Source: Cladopsammia gracilis | Lineage: Eukaryota > Cnidaria > Anthozoa > Scleractinia > Dendrophylliidae | Reading direction: 5' to 3' | Assembly: GCA_022457155.1 (NCBI GenBank) | Contig: JAJGOT010000037.1 | Location: 1,234,501-1,298,500 of the forward strand | DNA length: 64,000 nucleotides | Shown here: positions 36,449 to 44,091 of the stretch, piece after piece | Layout: every line of letters starts with the position of its first letter | How positions within the stretch are numbered: position 1 is the first letter of the stretch | The notes under the pieces: model-generated | What the model was told of the DNA's origin: nothing | The model's input: only the letters and a program-made list of their open reading frames with translations | The model's database searches: none | Program-made: the position numbers and the translations under genes

Positions 36449-36937
36449 ATGAAGTTTTCAATTCAGGAAGAAGGACAAGAAAAGCAAACTTTTTTCACAT
36501 TCAAAGAAGCCAGCGAAAAAATGGGGCTTCCCTCCAAAACGATTTTGCGAGTTCTCAAATCGGGCAACACTAAATATACCAGAAGAACCGACCAAAAAGT
36601 GTTCTGGATTCAGGAGGAAGAAGACACACCATTCATCCAGATTGATGGAGAAGATTTTTTCACCGCAGAGGAAATTCGGGAACGATTTGGGTTATCACGC
36701 ACAGTTTTTTTCAATCAACTCTGCAAGAAAAAAACTCATTTTCTGGATTCAGGGGAAAAATCGCACGAAGTCACTTGGGTTTCTCCCAGATTGCAAGAAT
36801 TCATCTATCTCATGAAAAAGAAAGCTGCATTGGAAACGGCGATGCACGCGCACCCCAAAAAAGGGCTTTATAAACATCATAACCTGGCTCGGGTTGCGAT
36901 GGATGATGCCCTTGTGGATTTGCAAAATGCGTTTTGA
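36449..36937 (+). CDS. Small protein with two helix-turn-helix-like units (unknown function)
   Basis: 162 residues from ATG at 36449 (context TTCAAAATG); the frame is open further upstream without an ATG. Two related units are visible: residues ~16-53 (FTFKEASEKMGLPSKTILRV, then KSGNTKYTRR) and ~71-107 (FTAEEIRERFGLSRTVFFNQL). The pattern, an aromatic, a helix, GLxxxT/S and a second helix, resembles NUMOD1 or MerR-type DNA-binding helix-turn-helix repeats. The larger protein at 39494-40993 has the same units, so the two form an element-specific family. It lies divergent to PolB, suggesting an early regulator or replication accessory. That role is inference. Confidence 0.6.
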   Translation: MKFSIQEEGQEKQTFFTFKEASEKMGLPSKTILRVLKSGNTKYTRRTDQKVFWIQEEEDTPFIQIDGEDFFTAEEIRERFGLSRTVFFNQLCKKKTHFLDSGEKSHEVTWVSPRLQEFIYLMKKKAALETAMHAHPKKGLYKHHNLARVAMDDALVDLQNAF

Positions 36938-36960
36938 ATTTTTTCTTCATTGGAGAAAAA

Positions 36961-37146
36961 ATGTCAAGTGAAAACAAATCCACTCCTCCGAAAGAGGCTG
37001 AAAAAATCAAAGAGGAAACGGACTGGGAAAAAGCGTGTGACGCAGAAAGAAACTTCCAAAAAGCGGTTGATATGGCCACTGGTTTTCTCCCAGTCCGATC
37101 GGAAGAGGATCGCAAGTTCATGGAAAAATGGATTTTCGCGATTTAA
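36961..37146 (+). CDS. Small charged protein, 61 aa, unknown
   Basis: Starts at GAGAAAAAATG, matching the A-rich start context of its neighbours. Lys/Glu-rich N-terminal half (PPKEAEKIKEETDWEKACD) and no recognisable domain. Sits 23 bp after the previous gene and 26 bp before the next one, so it fits a compact plus-strand block. Confidence 0.5.
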   Translation: MSSENKSTPPKEAEKIKEETDWEKACDAERNFQKAVDMATGFLPVRSEEDRKFMEKWIFAI

Positions 37147-37172
37147 TTCATTTTTTATCTCCTCCCAAAAAA

Positions 37173-37796
37173 ATGAATCCCGCGAAAATATCTATCCCCG
37201 ACTGCTCTCTCGGAGACCCCTGTAAGAAATCTTCTGGAAAAAATAATTTCTGCCTTCTCCCCTGCCTCCACATGGACTCACGGTTCAAAGTGAAACTCCA
37301 AACCAAATTCAAGATTTTCCTTCATGAGGGTGAATCGTTTTCTATGGGCATCACTATTCCGAGCGAGTTCATTAGTTTCTTCAACAATCTGGAAAAACAT
37401 TTCAACTCTGCTGCGATGAAAAAGAAGCAGGCAATCAAAGAGATTTCTCCGTCTTTTGCTCGATTTCAGGAGGGAGATTTCATTCTCGTGAAAACTGACA
37501 AATCCGAGCAGGAAAAGATTTACGCAAAAATCTATCCCTCCAAAATTCCCACAACGGATTTCTCCTGCAGATTTTGGGAGCTGTGCGCGGATGGGAAAAA
37601 GAAACCCATCTTGAAGCAAAAAGAACTCATTGGCTGTCCTCTCCGCGGGCAAGTCGTTTTTTCGATCAAACATCTTTTCTGCGGAAATGTGAAAGCGATC
37701 ACATGCATTGTGGACGAAGTTTTGGTGGAGGAAATAGTGCAGGCTGCCTCGGAATTCGATGAGTTTGAGGACAAGAATGAGGACGATGAAGTTTGA
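37173..37796 (+). CDS. Candidate single-stranded DNA-binding protein, 207 aa
   Basis: Starts at CCAAAAAAATG; a later Met at 37,272 is possible. The middle is rich in beta-strand-like alternation (FKVKLQTKFKIFLHEGESFS, FILVKTD, VVFSIKHLFCGNVKAITCIV) and the C-terminus is strongly acidic (EFDEFEDKNEDDEV). A beta-rich core followed by an acidic tail is typical of viral and bacterial ssDNA-binding proteins, and its place beside the polymerase fits. I do not recognise a named family, so the call is inference. Two palindromes follow its stop. Confidence 0.45.
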   Translation: MNPAKISIPDCSLGDPCKKSSGKNNFCLLPCLHMDSRFKVKLQTKFKIFLHEGESFSMGITIPSEFISFFNNLEKHFNSAAMKKKQAIKEISPSFARFQEGDFILVKTDKSEQEKIYAKIYPSKIPTTDFSCRFWELCADGKKKPILKQKELIGCPLRGQVVFSIKHLFCGNVKAITCIVDEVLVEEIVQAASEFDEFEDKNEDDEV

Positions 37797-37810
37797 TTTC
37801 GCTGAGATCT

Positions 37811-37860
37811 GGAGGAAACTCCAAATTATTTTTCAGAATCTGATTCTGAAAAATATTTTT
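37811..37860 (+). terminator. Hairpins after the candidate SSB gene
   Basis: GGAGGAAACTCC (37811-37822) is followed by TTTTTCAGAATC/TGATTCTGAAAAA, a near-perfect 25-bp palindrome with one central mismatch, then A/T-rich sequence. Its place just after a stop codon suggests a transcript end or processing site. This is inference. Confidence 0.4.
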
Positions 37861-38052
37861 GTGATTTTTTCAGTGAATTTGGGCAGAACCTTTTTCTTGA
37901 TTTTTCAGATTTCCCACGTGTGACAGGTCTGATTTTGCCCCAGATTTTTTCAGTTCATTTAGGCAGATTTTCCACGTACATTTGCTCCGGAAAATGATTT
38001 TGAAAATGAATTTGAAAATGAATTTGAAAACGAATTTGAATTTTGAATTTTG

Positions 38053-38545
38053 AATTCTGGAAAAAATATCTGCTCCAGAAAAACGAATTTGAATTTTGAA
38101 TTTTGAATTCTGGAAAAAATATCTGCTCCAGAAAAACGAATTTGAATTTTGAATTTTGAATTCTGGAAAAAATATCTGCTCCAGAAAAACGAATTTGAAT
38201 TTTGAATTCTGGAAAAAATATCTGCTCCAGAAAAACGAATTTGAATTTTGAATTCTGGAAAAAATATCTGCTCCAGAAAAATGTATTTTGAATTTTGAAT
38301 TCTGGAAAAAATATCTGCTCCAGAAAAAACGAATTTTTGAATTTTGAATTCTGGAAAAAATATCTGCTCCAGAAAAAACGAATTTTTGAATTTTGAATTC
38401 TGGAAAAAATATCTGCTCCAGAAAAAACGAATTTTTGAATTTTGAATTTTGAATTCTGGAAAAAATATCTGCTCCAGAAAAAACGAATTTTTGAATTTTG
38501 AATTTTGAATTCTGGAAAAAATATCTGCTCCAGAAAAAACGAATT
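38053..38545 (+). repeat. Ten-copy iteron-like tandem array in the Polinton
   Basis: Ten copies of a ~45-54 bp unit, each with TTCTGGA, the 12-bp spacer AAAAATATCTGC, then TCCAGAA, a 7-bp inverted repeat. The copies are joined by variable numbers of GAATTTTGAATT words, which set the length differences. The dyad core is invariant in all ten while the linkers vary, so the core looks constrained. Confidence 0.92.
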
Positions 38546-39242
38546 TTTGAATTTTGAATTTGAAATTTGAATTTGAAAATGAATTCCGGAAAATGAATTC
38601 CGGAAAATGAATTTTGAAAATCTAACCAATCCGGAAAAATGTCGGGGACAAAATTGAGATGCAACTTTGAAAAATCTGGGAATGACATAAATCTTTTCTC
38701 TTCCCCCGGAGCAAAAATTTGGCCTCAAATTCATCAAAATTGGAGCAGAATTTGACCTCAAAATTCACACAAAATTTGGGGAAAGTTGTCAAGGGGAGAA
38801 TTCTTGCAATCCGGGGTCTATTTTGGGTCATTGTGGGGAAAAAACTGCCCTCTGTGCCCTGCTTTTCTGCTGAACTCAGGAGAAAATGGCAAAAAACCCC
38901 ACAACTGTCTGTGGGTTTGGCGAAATTCTATTTTCCGGAGAAAAAAAGGCGCGCTATTTCTGACCCCCATCGTTGAACATGTTTGACAAAAAAAAACATT
39001 GTTGGAGAGGGTTTTTTTATGTTCTTTTCCTACAGTATATTCATTGCATTTTATCTAACCCCAGGTTTTCTCTGGGAATTATTTCTCCAAACGATTTTAT
39101 AGAAATTTTTTCAAAATAAAATCAAAAAATTCTTCCGGAAAAATGATTTCAGCTTCCCCACCCACGTGATGGGGGAAGTCAACTTTTTTCAGTTCTTTTT
39201 CCTGCGAAAATGAACTCAAAAATTCAGGAAAGTTTCATTTTT

Positions 39243-39358
39243 CCCCCTGAATTTGTCATTTTCCCCCTGAATTTGTCATTTTGTCCCCTGAATTTGTCAT
39301 TTTCCCCCTGAATTTACATTTTATCCCCCTGAATTTGTCAAGATTTTCCCCCTGAATT
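39243..39358 (+). repeat. Six-copy CCCCCTGAATTT direct repeat
   Basis: Units spaced ~20-22 bp of the form (T)CCCCCTGAATTTGTCATTTT; one copy has four C, the last ends GAATTC. The same core TTCCCCCTGAATTT occurs in both arms of each terminal palindrome (inverted within the palindrome). Confidence 0.9.
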
Positions 39359-39493
39359 CGCCGGAGAATTCAGATTCGTCGAGAAATTCCTGATTTTTCC
39401 TGAGATTTGCGGCGTTGGCATTTCTTCTGAGAATCCACAAAACAAAGTTCCCCAGAAGATTCCGAAAATCATTTATTTTTTCCACCTATCCAA

Positions 39494-40993
39494 ATGTGGG
39501 TTTTGATAGATACAGTTTCTAAAGAAAGGCTCAGCCAGCGATTTTCGTCCCAGGCGAAGTTGGCAGCATTCATGCATTTTTCTCCTAAAACTTTGAACAA
39601 AGCAATCAATGAAGGAAGAAACAAATTTCAGTTTCGCGGGAGGGAAGTGGCAGTTGTCGACCAAAAAGTCACTCGTTTTTCAGTTCATGAATCTCCCAGC
39701 GATCCTCCGCTGGCGAAATTTGAAACAGAAACCGAAATGGCAGCATGGATCGGAGTCACAAGGCAAGCCGTTTCTTGCGCTTTCAAAAGAACTGGCTGGT
39801 GCCAGAGTTGGAAAATCAGGAAAAATGGAAAAGATTATTTCATGAAACGAATTGCCGACAAGGAACCGGTGGGTTCTCTTCCCGAAGCGGCTGGAAAAAT
39901 CCCGGCCATCACCCAAAAACCGCATGCGATTCCCGTCAGAGTCACTTCCCCCAGTTCAACCAAGATTTATCCCAATGTTTCGGCGGCAACATCTGAGTTG
40001 GGGATCGATGCGAGAACAATTCATGATGCATTGAAAAGCGGGAGAAATTCCTTCACCCGGAGAAGAGATGGGGTCAAATTCCAAGTTGAGAAAGCATCGC
40101 TGCAACCGCAGAAGATAAAATCTCTTCCCCACCCCGCAGATGTGGTGGGTCAGAAGGCGCTGGATGATGTGCAGCGAAATTGGGGAATGAAGTTTCAGTG
40201 GATGAAAAATCGCTATCCGGGATGGGAAATGACTTTGACCCCCGACATGGAAAAGTTTCAAACAAAGCGGGTGCTTTTCAACCCCAACACCGGCAGCAAT
40301 TTTCCCGTGAAAGTCTGGAAGGATTTTATAGATCATTTTGACAAGCGGTATTGGGATTATCCCTATGAAACAGACTTTGTGAAATATTTCGCAGAAGGGG
40401 TCTGGAAGTTCTCAGCGAGAATCAGCGAGACTGAATTTGAGCCCTGGTTTTGTTTTGTTTTGCAAGGTCAGGAGAAACCAACCAGGATGGAAACACCTGC
40501 CGCGAACCGCGAAAAACACACGCGGGCAGATGAGGAAAAAATGGCGGCTTGGGCAGAGGAAAATGCGAAAGACATGCCCTCTCCTGAGGAAAAGGCGGAA
40601 GAGGAATGGGGGAAAAATGAAAAGAAGCGCATGAAACTCATCGAGAGTGAGCGAAATCCATTCCATCCAGATATTTGGAAGCGTTGCGAAAATGCGCCAA
40701 TGGATCCAGAATTTGCCTTCCTCAGAAATATGCGCCAAATTCTTCCCCAGGGATTTCGGGTGAAAACTTGCACCGAAAAAGACAACGACGAAATGCAGTT
40801 TCTGGTGGTCAGTGAGCATTTTGATAATTGCGTGGTGATGGGGCCGACTCCCGCCTCGTTGGAGGTCGGTTTTCCTTTTCCTGCCCCGCCGCGAGAAATC
40901 CTGGAAAGCGATCTCTGGATGCCGATCTTTCCCCTGGATGTTAGGGAGTTTGCTGGGGAATGGTATTGGAGAGTTCAGATAATTCCTAAGTGA
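39494..40993 (+). CDS. Large protein with three helix-turn-helix-like units and unknown C-terminal domain
   Basis: 499 residues from ATCCAAATG at 39494. Three units related to those of the gene at 36449: about 17-50 (FSSQAKLAAFMHFSPKTLNK, AINEGRNKFQFRG), 76-102 (FETETEMAAWIGVTRQAVSC) and 158-192 (VSAATSELGIDARTIHDALK, SGRNSFTRRRDG). The SGRNSF-TRR ending of a unit is shared with the smaller protein. Residues ~215-330 form an aromatic-rich domain (WGMKFQWMKNRYPGWEMTL, FDKRYWDYPYETDFVKYFAE), then a charged Lys/Glu linker (~345-390) and a C-terminal region ending WYWRVQIIPK. I do not recognise the C-terminal domain. A DNA-binding regulator or replication factor is likely from the repeats. No breaks are seen. 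Confidence 0.6.
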   Translation: MWVLIDTVSKERLSQRFSSQAKLAAFMHFSPKTLNKAINEGRNKFQFRGREVAVVDQKVTRFSVHESPSDPPLAKFETETEMAAWIGVTRQAVSCAFKRTGWCQSWKIRKNGKDYFMKRIADKEPVGSLPEAAGKIPAITQKPHAIPVRVTSPSSTKIYPNVSAATSELGIDARTIHDALKSGRNSFTRRRDGVKFQVEKASLQPQKIKSLPHPADVVGQKALDDVQRNWGMKFQWMKNRYPGWEMTLTPDMEKFQTKRVLFNPNTGSNFPVKVWKDFIDHFDKRYWDYPYETDFVKYFAEGVWKFSARISETEFEPWFCFVLQGQEKPTRMETPAANREKHTRADEEKMAAWAEENAKDMPSPEEKAEEEWGKNEKKRMKLIESERNPFHPDIWKRCENAPMDPEFAFLRNMRQILPQGFRVKTCTEKDNDEMQFLVVSEHFDNCVVMGPTPASLEVGFPFPAPPREILESDLWMPIFPLDVREFAGEWYWRVQIIPK

Positions 40994-41024
40994 GCTGTGA
41001 TTTTCATTTCCAGCGGAAATGAAA

Positions 41025-41543
41025 TTATTCAAAGAGAGTGTCATATTCCCTCTCAAATCTCTCCAGATTCAACCCCAAGTCGATCACGATCCCGTCAATC
41101 GCTTCCATCGCAGGGAGAAATTCGTTCCTGTCGAATTTTCCTGATCTCAAAGCAAATCTCAACTCAGTCAGAGTTTTTTCATAAGTGGTGAAGGCGAACT
41201 TGGCCATGTCAATCTTTGATTTCAGGTTCTTCATCTCGTGAACCGTTTTCACAAGCAATCCCACTCCGGAGATAACTCCCAAAATGATTGGGTTCAAAGT
41301 CGCGGCTCCAGCAATCGTGCCGATTGCCACCAATCCAGTGGAAGTCAAATTCAGGGAAAGATTCAACTTCTTGAATCGACTGTAAAGTCGTTTCAGGCAC
41401 CAAAATCTTTTGTGATAAAATCGAAAAAGTTTTTTGATCTCTTCCAGTTCTTCTTCCCGAATTGCGGGGTTGATGTGATTGAAAGCAAAAATGCTTTGTT
41501 TTCGCTTCGCGCGGCTCGGCTCGCTTCGCTCGCTCGCTCTCAT
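41025..41543 (-). CDS. Two-helix membrane protein, 172 aa, third gene of the minus virion block
   Basis: Starts at CTGAAAAATG, 15 bp after the fibre gene stop. A hydrophobic segment, residues ~69-97 (LTSTGLVAIGTIAGAATLNP, IILGVISGVGLLV), is glycine-rich and could form a helical membrane hairpin. It is flanked by basic coiled-coil-like helices (EEELEEIKKLFRFYHKRF; MKNLKSKIDMAKFAFTTYEK). The family is unknown to me, although small glycine-rich membrane proteins are common in Polintons and related viruses. The first residues (RASERSEPSR) are encoded by one of the TCGCTTCGCTC microrepeats, which may be a recent insertion extending the N-terminus. Confidence 0.6.
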   Translation of the reverse strand: MRASERSEPSRAKRKQSIFAFNHINPAIREEELEEIKKLFRFYHKRFWCLKRLYSRFKKLNLSLNLTSTGLVAIGTIAGAATLNPIILGVISGVGLLVKTVHEMKNLKSKIDMAKFAFTTYEKTLTELRFALRSGKFDRNEFLPAMEAIDGIVIDLGLNLERFEREYDTLFE

Positions 41544-41558
41544 TTTTCAGGGAGAAAA

Positions 41559-43376
41559 TCATTTTTCAATCAGAATTGTCGCTTTTGCTCTTTGAATGGC
41601 ATTTCCATCCGAGAGAGCCAGATAGAAAGCTTCTTCCTGCCCAACATGGAGATTGAAGGTGAACTGCAGTGAACCAAATGAATTGGTGGAAGGTCTGACT
41701 GCTTTCCGAGTGATGCGATCTCCTTTAACAACACTTGTCATGATGATGGTTGCTCCACTCACTGGGTTGGAACCGCGTTGAAGAATGAAAACCGTGACAT
41801 TCAAAATCCGGAAGTCAGATCCAAATTGTTGCCAATAATTTGTTTCATCTTCCTCTTCATTTGGGAAGATCAAACAATCACCGTGTTTTCCTTTCACAAA
41901 TCTTGCAAAAATGAAGTGTTTTGACGGGCGAAGCGGCAAATTCAACAAGGAGTGCGAATTCAAATCCAAGTCAGTCTCCATGACCATCTTCCCCGCTTGG
42001 AAAACGAAAGGGGAATCATAAACGCTGCTTTCAACATCAGGTTGGGAACCAGCAATGCCATATATGATCAGATTTGCATTTCCTTTTTCAGCTGACTCGG
42101 CAGTGCCTCGCCATTTCAAATCCAGGAAAATAAATTCAGGTGGGGAAATCCTCCATTTGTGCATGTGGATGATGGATCTGGAATACCCCGAAAACTTCTT
42201 AGTTGATTGCTGATTTATATTCAGACTTGTGCTCACAACGTTGACGCTCACGCCATCCATTGACGCGGGGAAGAATTCCACGCACACGGTGTATTCTCCC
42301 TCTGGGAGTTTGAACATATTGAATCCAAGTCTCCCAGAGTATTCATTAAAAAGATTTTTTGTGATTTCCAAGTCATAAGCCTTCTTGTTGAAATGATGCG
42401 GCGAATCTGGAAAATCACTTATCCCAGTCACTGTCATATGATGTTCAGAGCTGGATTCATCCACATCTTCCATCAGATAGCGGAATGCGTCCTTTGGGTG
42501 AGAGGTTGACGTGATATGCGATTCATTTACGTATTTTTTGATCTTCTCTTCTAATTCCATCGTGTGGGCTACCACACCTCCTATCTGGTTATCCACATAA
42601 GATTTTGACGTGGGTTGTCGCTTCAGAGTTGGCGTTGCAATATTGTTGATTTGTTGCGAGTTCATATCCAGGTTTCCAGTCATTGTCCCGCCTTCCAACG
42701 AAAGCTTTTTCGCGGATTGGGCATCCACATATCGCATATTTGCGCCCTGATCGGCAACTTCGGGATCTTTCACGTTAAAAATGGTGTGATTTCCCATATC
42801 CAAAGCCGTCTCCATTGGAAACGTCTCTTTGCGGCTGAGAAAGATATTTTTGGTGTCATTATAAGAAACCAGGTTGTTATAATGCGCTCCCAAATCATGC
42901 CATGTTTGTTGTTTTGAGTTTTTCACGTTGAAAAGTTCTTTTAAATCAATATCCTTCGTGACTTCATGAGTGTGAGCCGGAGCAGCAGGGTGGAATTTCT
43001 TCAGAGTGACCATATTCACCGCTGACAAATCCTGGTTTTCATCCGTGTCCAGATTGACGATCAATTTGCGATTCATTTCTATTTCCCCGGGGTTGATGAG
43101 TTTTTGTCCCCTGAGATCAAGATCCCCAGTCATATGCGAGGAACCATCCACCTGGAGAGAATCTGCCCGCAATTGCGTTGCAAGCGTGTCAACTTGTAGC
43201 TTTGTGATTGCATCCGAATTCCCCGTTCCTTCAGCGACATTTGTCAGGCGTTTCCTTTGCAGGTCGAAGTCCCCTGCTGGCGTCAGCTTGAAACCAACTC
43301 CTGGCAATCCATCTTTTCCATCTCGTCCTCCCTGGAAGTTGCTTGTTTCAGACAGCAATCCATTTGAATAACTCAT
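41559..43376 (-). CDS. Fibre-like (tail-fibre/adhesin) protein with collagen-like tip, 605 aa
   Basis: Starts at 43376 in TTTAAAATG, directly fused to the ATPase stop (TAAAATG). Residues 17-28 are four Gly-X-Y triplets (GRDGKDGLPGVG). After that come tail-fibre-type repeats: DFDLQRKRLTNVAEGTG, SHMTGDLDLRGQKLINPG, TMTGNLDMNSQQINNIA and TSKSYVDNQ, the MTGxLDMxxxxIxNxxxP...YVD pattern of phage fibre shafts. Residues ~340-605 look like a beta-rich receptor-binding head (VCVEFFPASMDGVSVNV, FIFLDLKWRGTAES). The likely role is host attachment on the virion surface. Position beside the packaging ATPase fits a late gene. The frame is intact. Confidence 0.75.
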   Translation of the reverse strand: MSYSNGLLSETSNFQGGRDGKDGLPGVGFKLTPAGDFDLQRKRLTNVAEGTGNSDAITKLQVDTLATQLRADSLQVDGSSHMTGDLDLRGQKLINPGEIEMNRKLIVNLDTDENQDLSAVNMVTLKKFHPAAPAHTHEVTKDIDLKELFNVKNSKQQTWHDLGAHYNNLVSYNDTKNIFLSRKETFPMETALDMGNHTIFNVKDPEVADQGANMRYVDAQSAKKLSLEGGTMTGNLDMNSQQINNIATPTLKRQPTSKSYVDNQIGGVVAHTMELEEKIKKYVNESHITSTSHPKDAFRYLMEDVDESSSEHHMTVTGISDFPDSPHHFNKKAYDLEITKNLFNEYSGRLGFNMFKLPEGEYTVCVEFFPASMDGVSVNVVSTSLNINQQSTKKFSGYSRSIIHMHKWRISPPEFIFLDLKWRGTAESAEKGNANLIIYGIAGSQPDVESSVYDSPFVFQAGKMVMETDLDLNSHSLLNLPLRPSKHFIFARFVKGKHGDCLIFPNEEEDETNYWQQFGSDFRILNVTVFILQRGSNPVSGATIIMTSVVKGDRITRKAVRPSTNSFGSLQFTFNLHVGQEEAFYLALSDGNAIQRAKATILIEK

Positions 43377-43377
43377 T

Positions 43378-44013
43378 TTAAATGCTTTCATCAAAGTTTT
43401 TGGCAATGAATTTCCTCGGCTTATCCACATACAGGAAAGAGAACGGATCATGCGTTGCTTTCCGATAATCTTCTTTGCTGACATTGTTCTCCCTGCAGAT
43501 CGCCGTAATTTCTTTGTTGCTTGGGAATTCGAAGATGCAAAAATGCGAGCAATTCAGGCGGATATCTTTTGGTGTTCCGAAATAACTTTGCGAAAGATAA
43601 ATCACAGAACATTTCTTGTGCCTGCCCTGAATGAAATAATCAATCAATGGCTTTTGGTTTTTTTCGGAAACAAAATCATCGAAAACAACCAGCTTTTGAT
43701 TCTCCCCTGACAATTCAGAAACTGGGATGATTTCATCCGGGGATGCTTCCACGACGTCATACCCAGCTTCTTTGCTGAATGGGCGAAATGTTTTCAGCAG
43801 ATGTTGATATTTGGTTTGGTCAAGATTTTTCGCATAGAGATAAATTTTATCGTAGAAGAGCAGCGGGCGGAGGATCATATCCAGGAGAACATTTGTTTTC
43901 CCCGATCCTGAAGGGCCACAGATCAACATTCTGAAAGTTCGATCCGGCATGAAAGGGTGAAGTTGTTTGAAATTCGTGATTGGATCCTGACAATCATAAT
44001 TTGGAATCTTCAT
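43378..44013 (-). CDS. FtsK/HerA-type (A32-like) genome-packaging ATPase, 211 aa
   Basis: Starts at 44013 (TAATAAAATG); an in-frame Met five codons upstream is less likely given the context. Walker A GPSGSGKT at residues 33-40, Walker B KLVVFDDFV at about residues 111-119, and the downstream arginine/sensor region (IDYFIQGRHKKCSVIYLSQS, FCIFEFPSNKE). These match the A32-like ATPases that pump DNA into capsids in Polintons, virophages and NCLDV. First gene of the minus block; its TAA stop forms part of the start context of the fibre gene. Confidence 0.92.
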   Translation of the reverse strand: MKIPNYDCQDPITNFKQLHPFMPDRTFRMLICGPSGSGKTNVLLDMILRPLLFYDKIYLYAKNLDQTKYQHLLKTFRPFSKEAGYDVVEASPDEIIPVSELSGENQKLVVFDDFVSEKNQKPLIDYFIQGRHKKCSVIYLSQSYFGTPKDIRLNCSHFCIFEFPSNKEITAICRENNVSKEDYRKATHDPFSFLYVDKPRKFIAKNFDESI

Positions 44014-44091
44014 TTTATTAATGAACATGGCGTTCTTTATCTTGTTCTACATCTTGTTCTACATCCCAAATTTGTGTTTCTGGGATATAAA
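44014..44091. promoter_or_regulatory. Divergent 78-bp intergenic region between the two virion blocks
   Basis: It separates the ATPase start (minus) from the PPxY protein start (plus). It contains a tandem ATCTTGTTCTAC repeat (two copies at about 44,039-44,062) and ends in TGGGATATAAAATG. It is probably a bidirectional late promoter, from gene arrangement only. Confidence 0.45.

Larger units (their letters stand above)
37861..39490. other. Non-coding, repeat-rich gap in the Polinton
   Basis: 1.6 kb without a believable gene. It holds the ten-copy array at 38,053-38,545 and the six-copy CCCCCTGAATTT array at 39,243-39,358. Long open frames on the minus strand are products of the repeat and show only its periodicity. 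Such a gap in an otherwise packed element is a plausible place for origin, packaging or enhancer functions. Confidence 0.7.

Noticed and set aside
38053..38545. CRISPR-like array
   Set aside because: The units are contiguous with no unique spacers, and the setting is a eukaryotic element.
37870..38761. Long minus-strand ORFs encoding a repeating Phe/Lys/Asn-rich peptide
   Set aside because: They are translations of the tandem array; the periodicity follows the DNA unit and two frames are equally open, so coding is unlikely.
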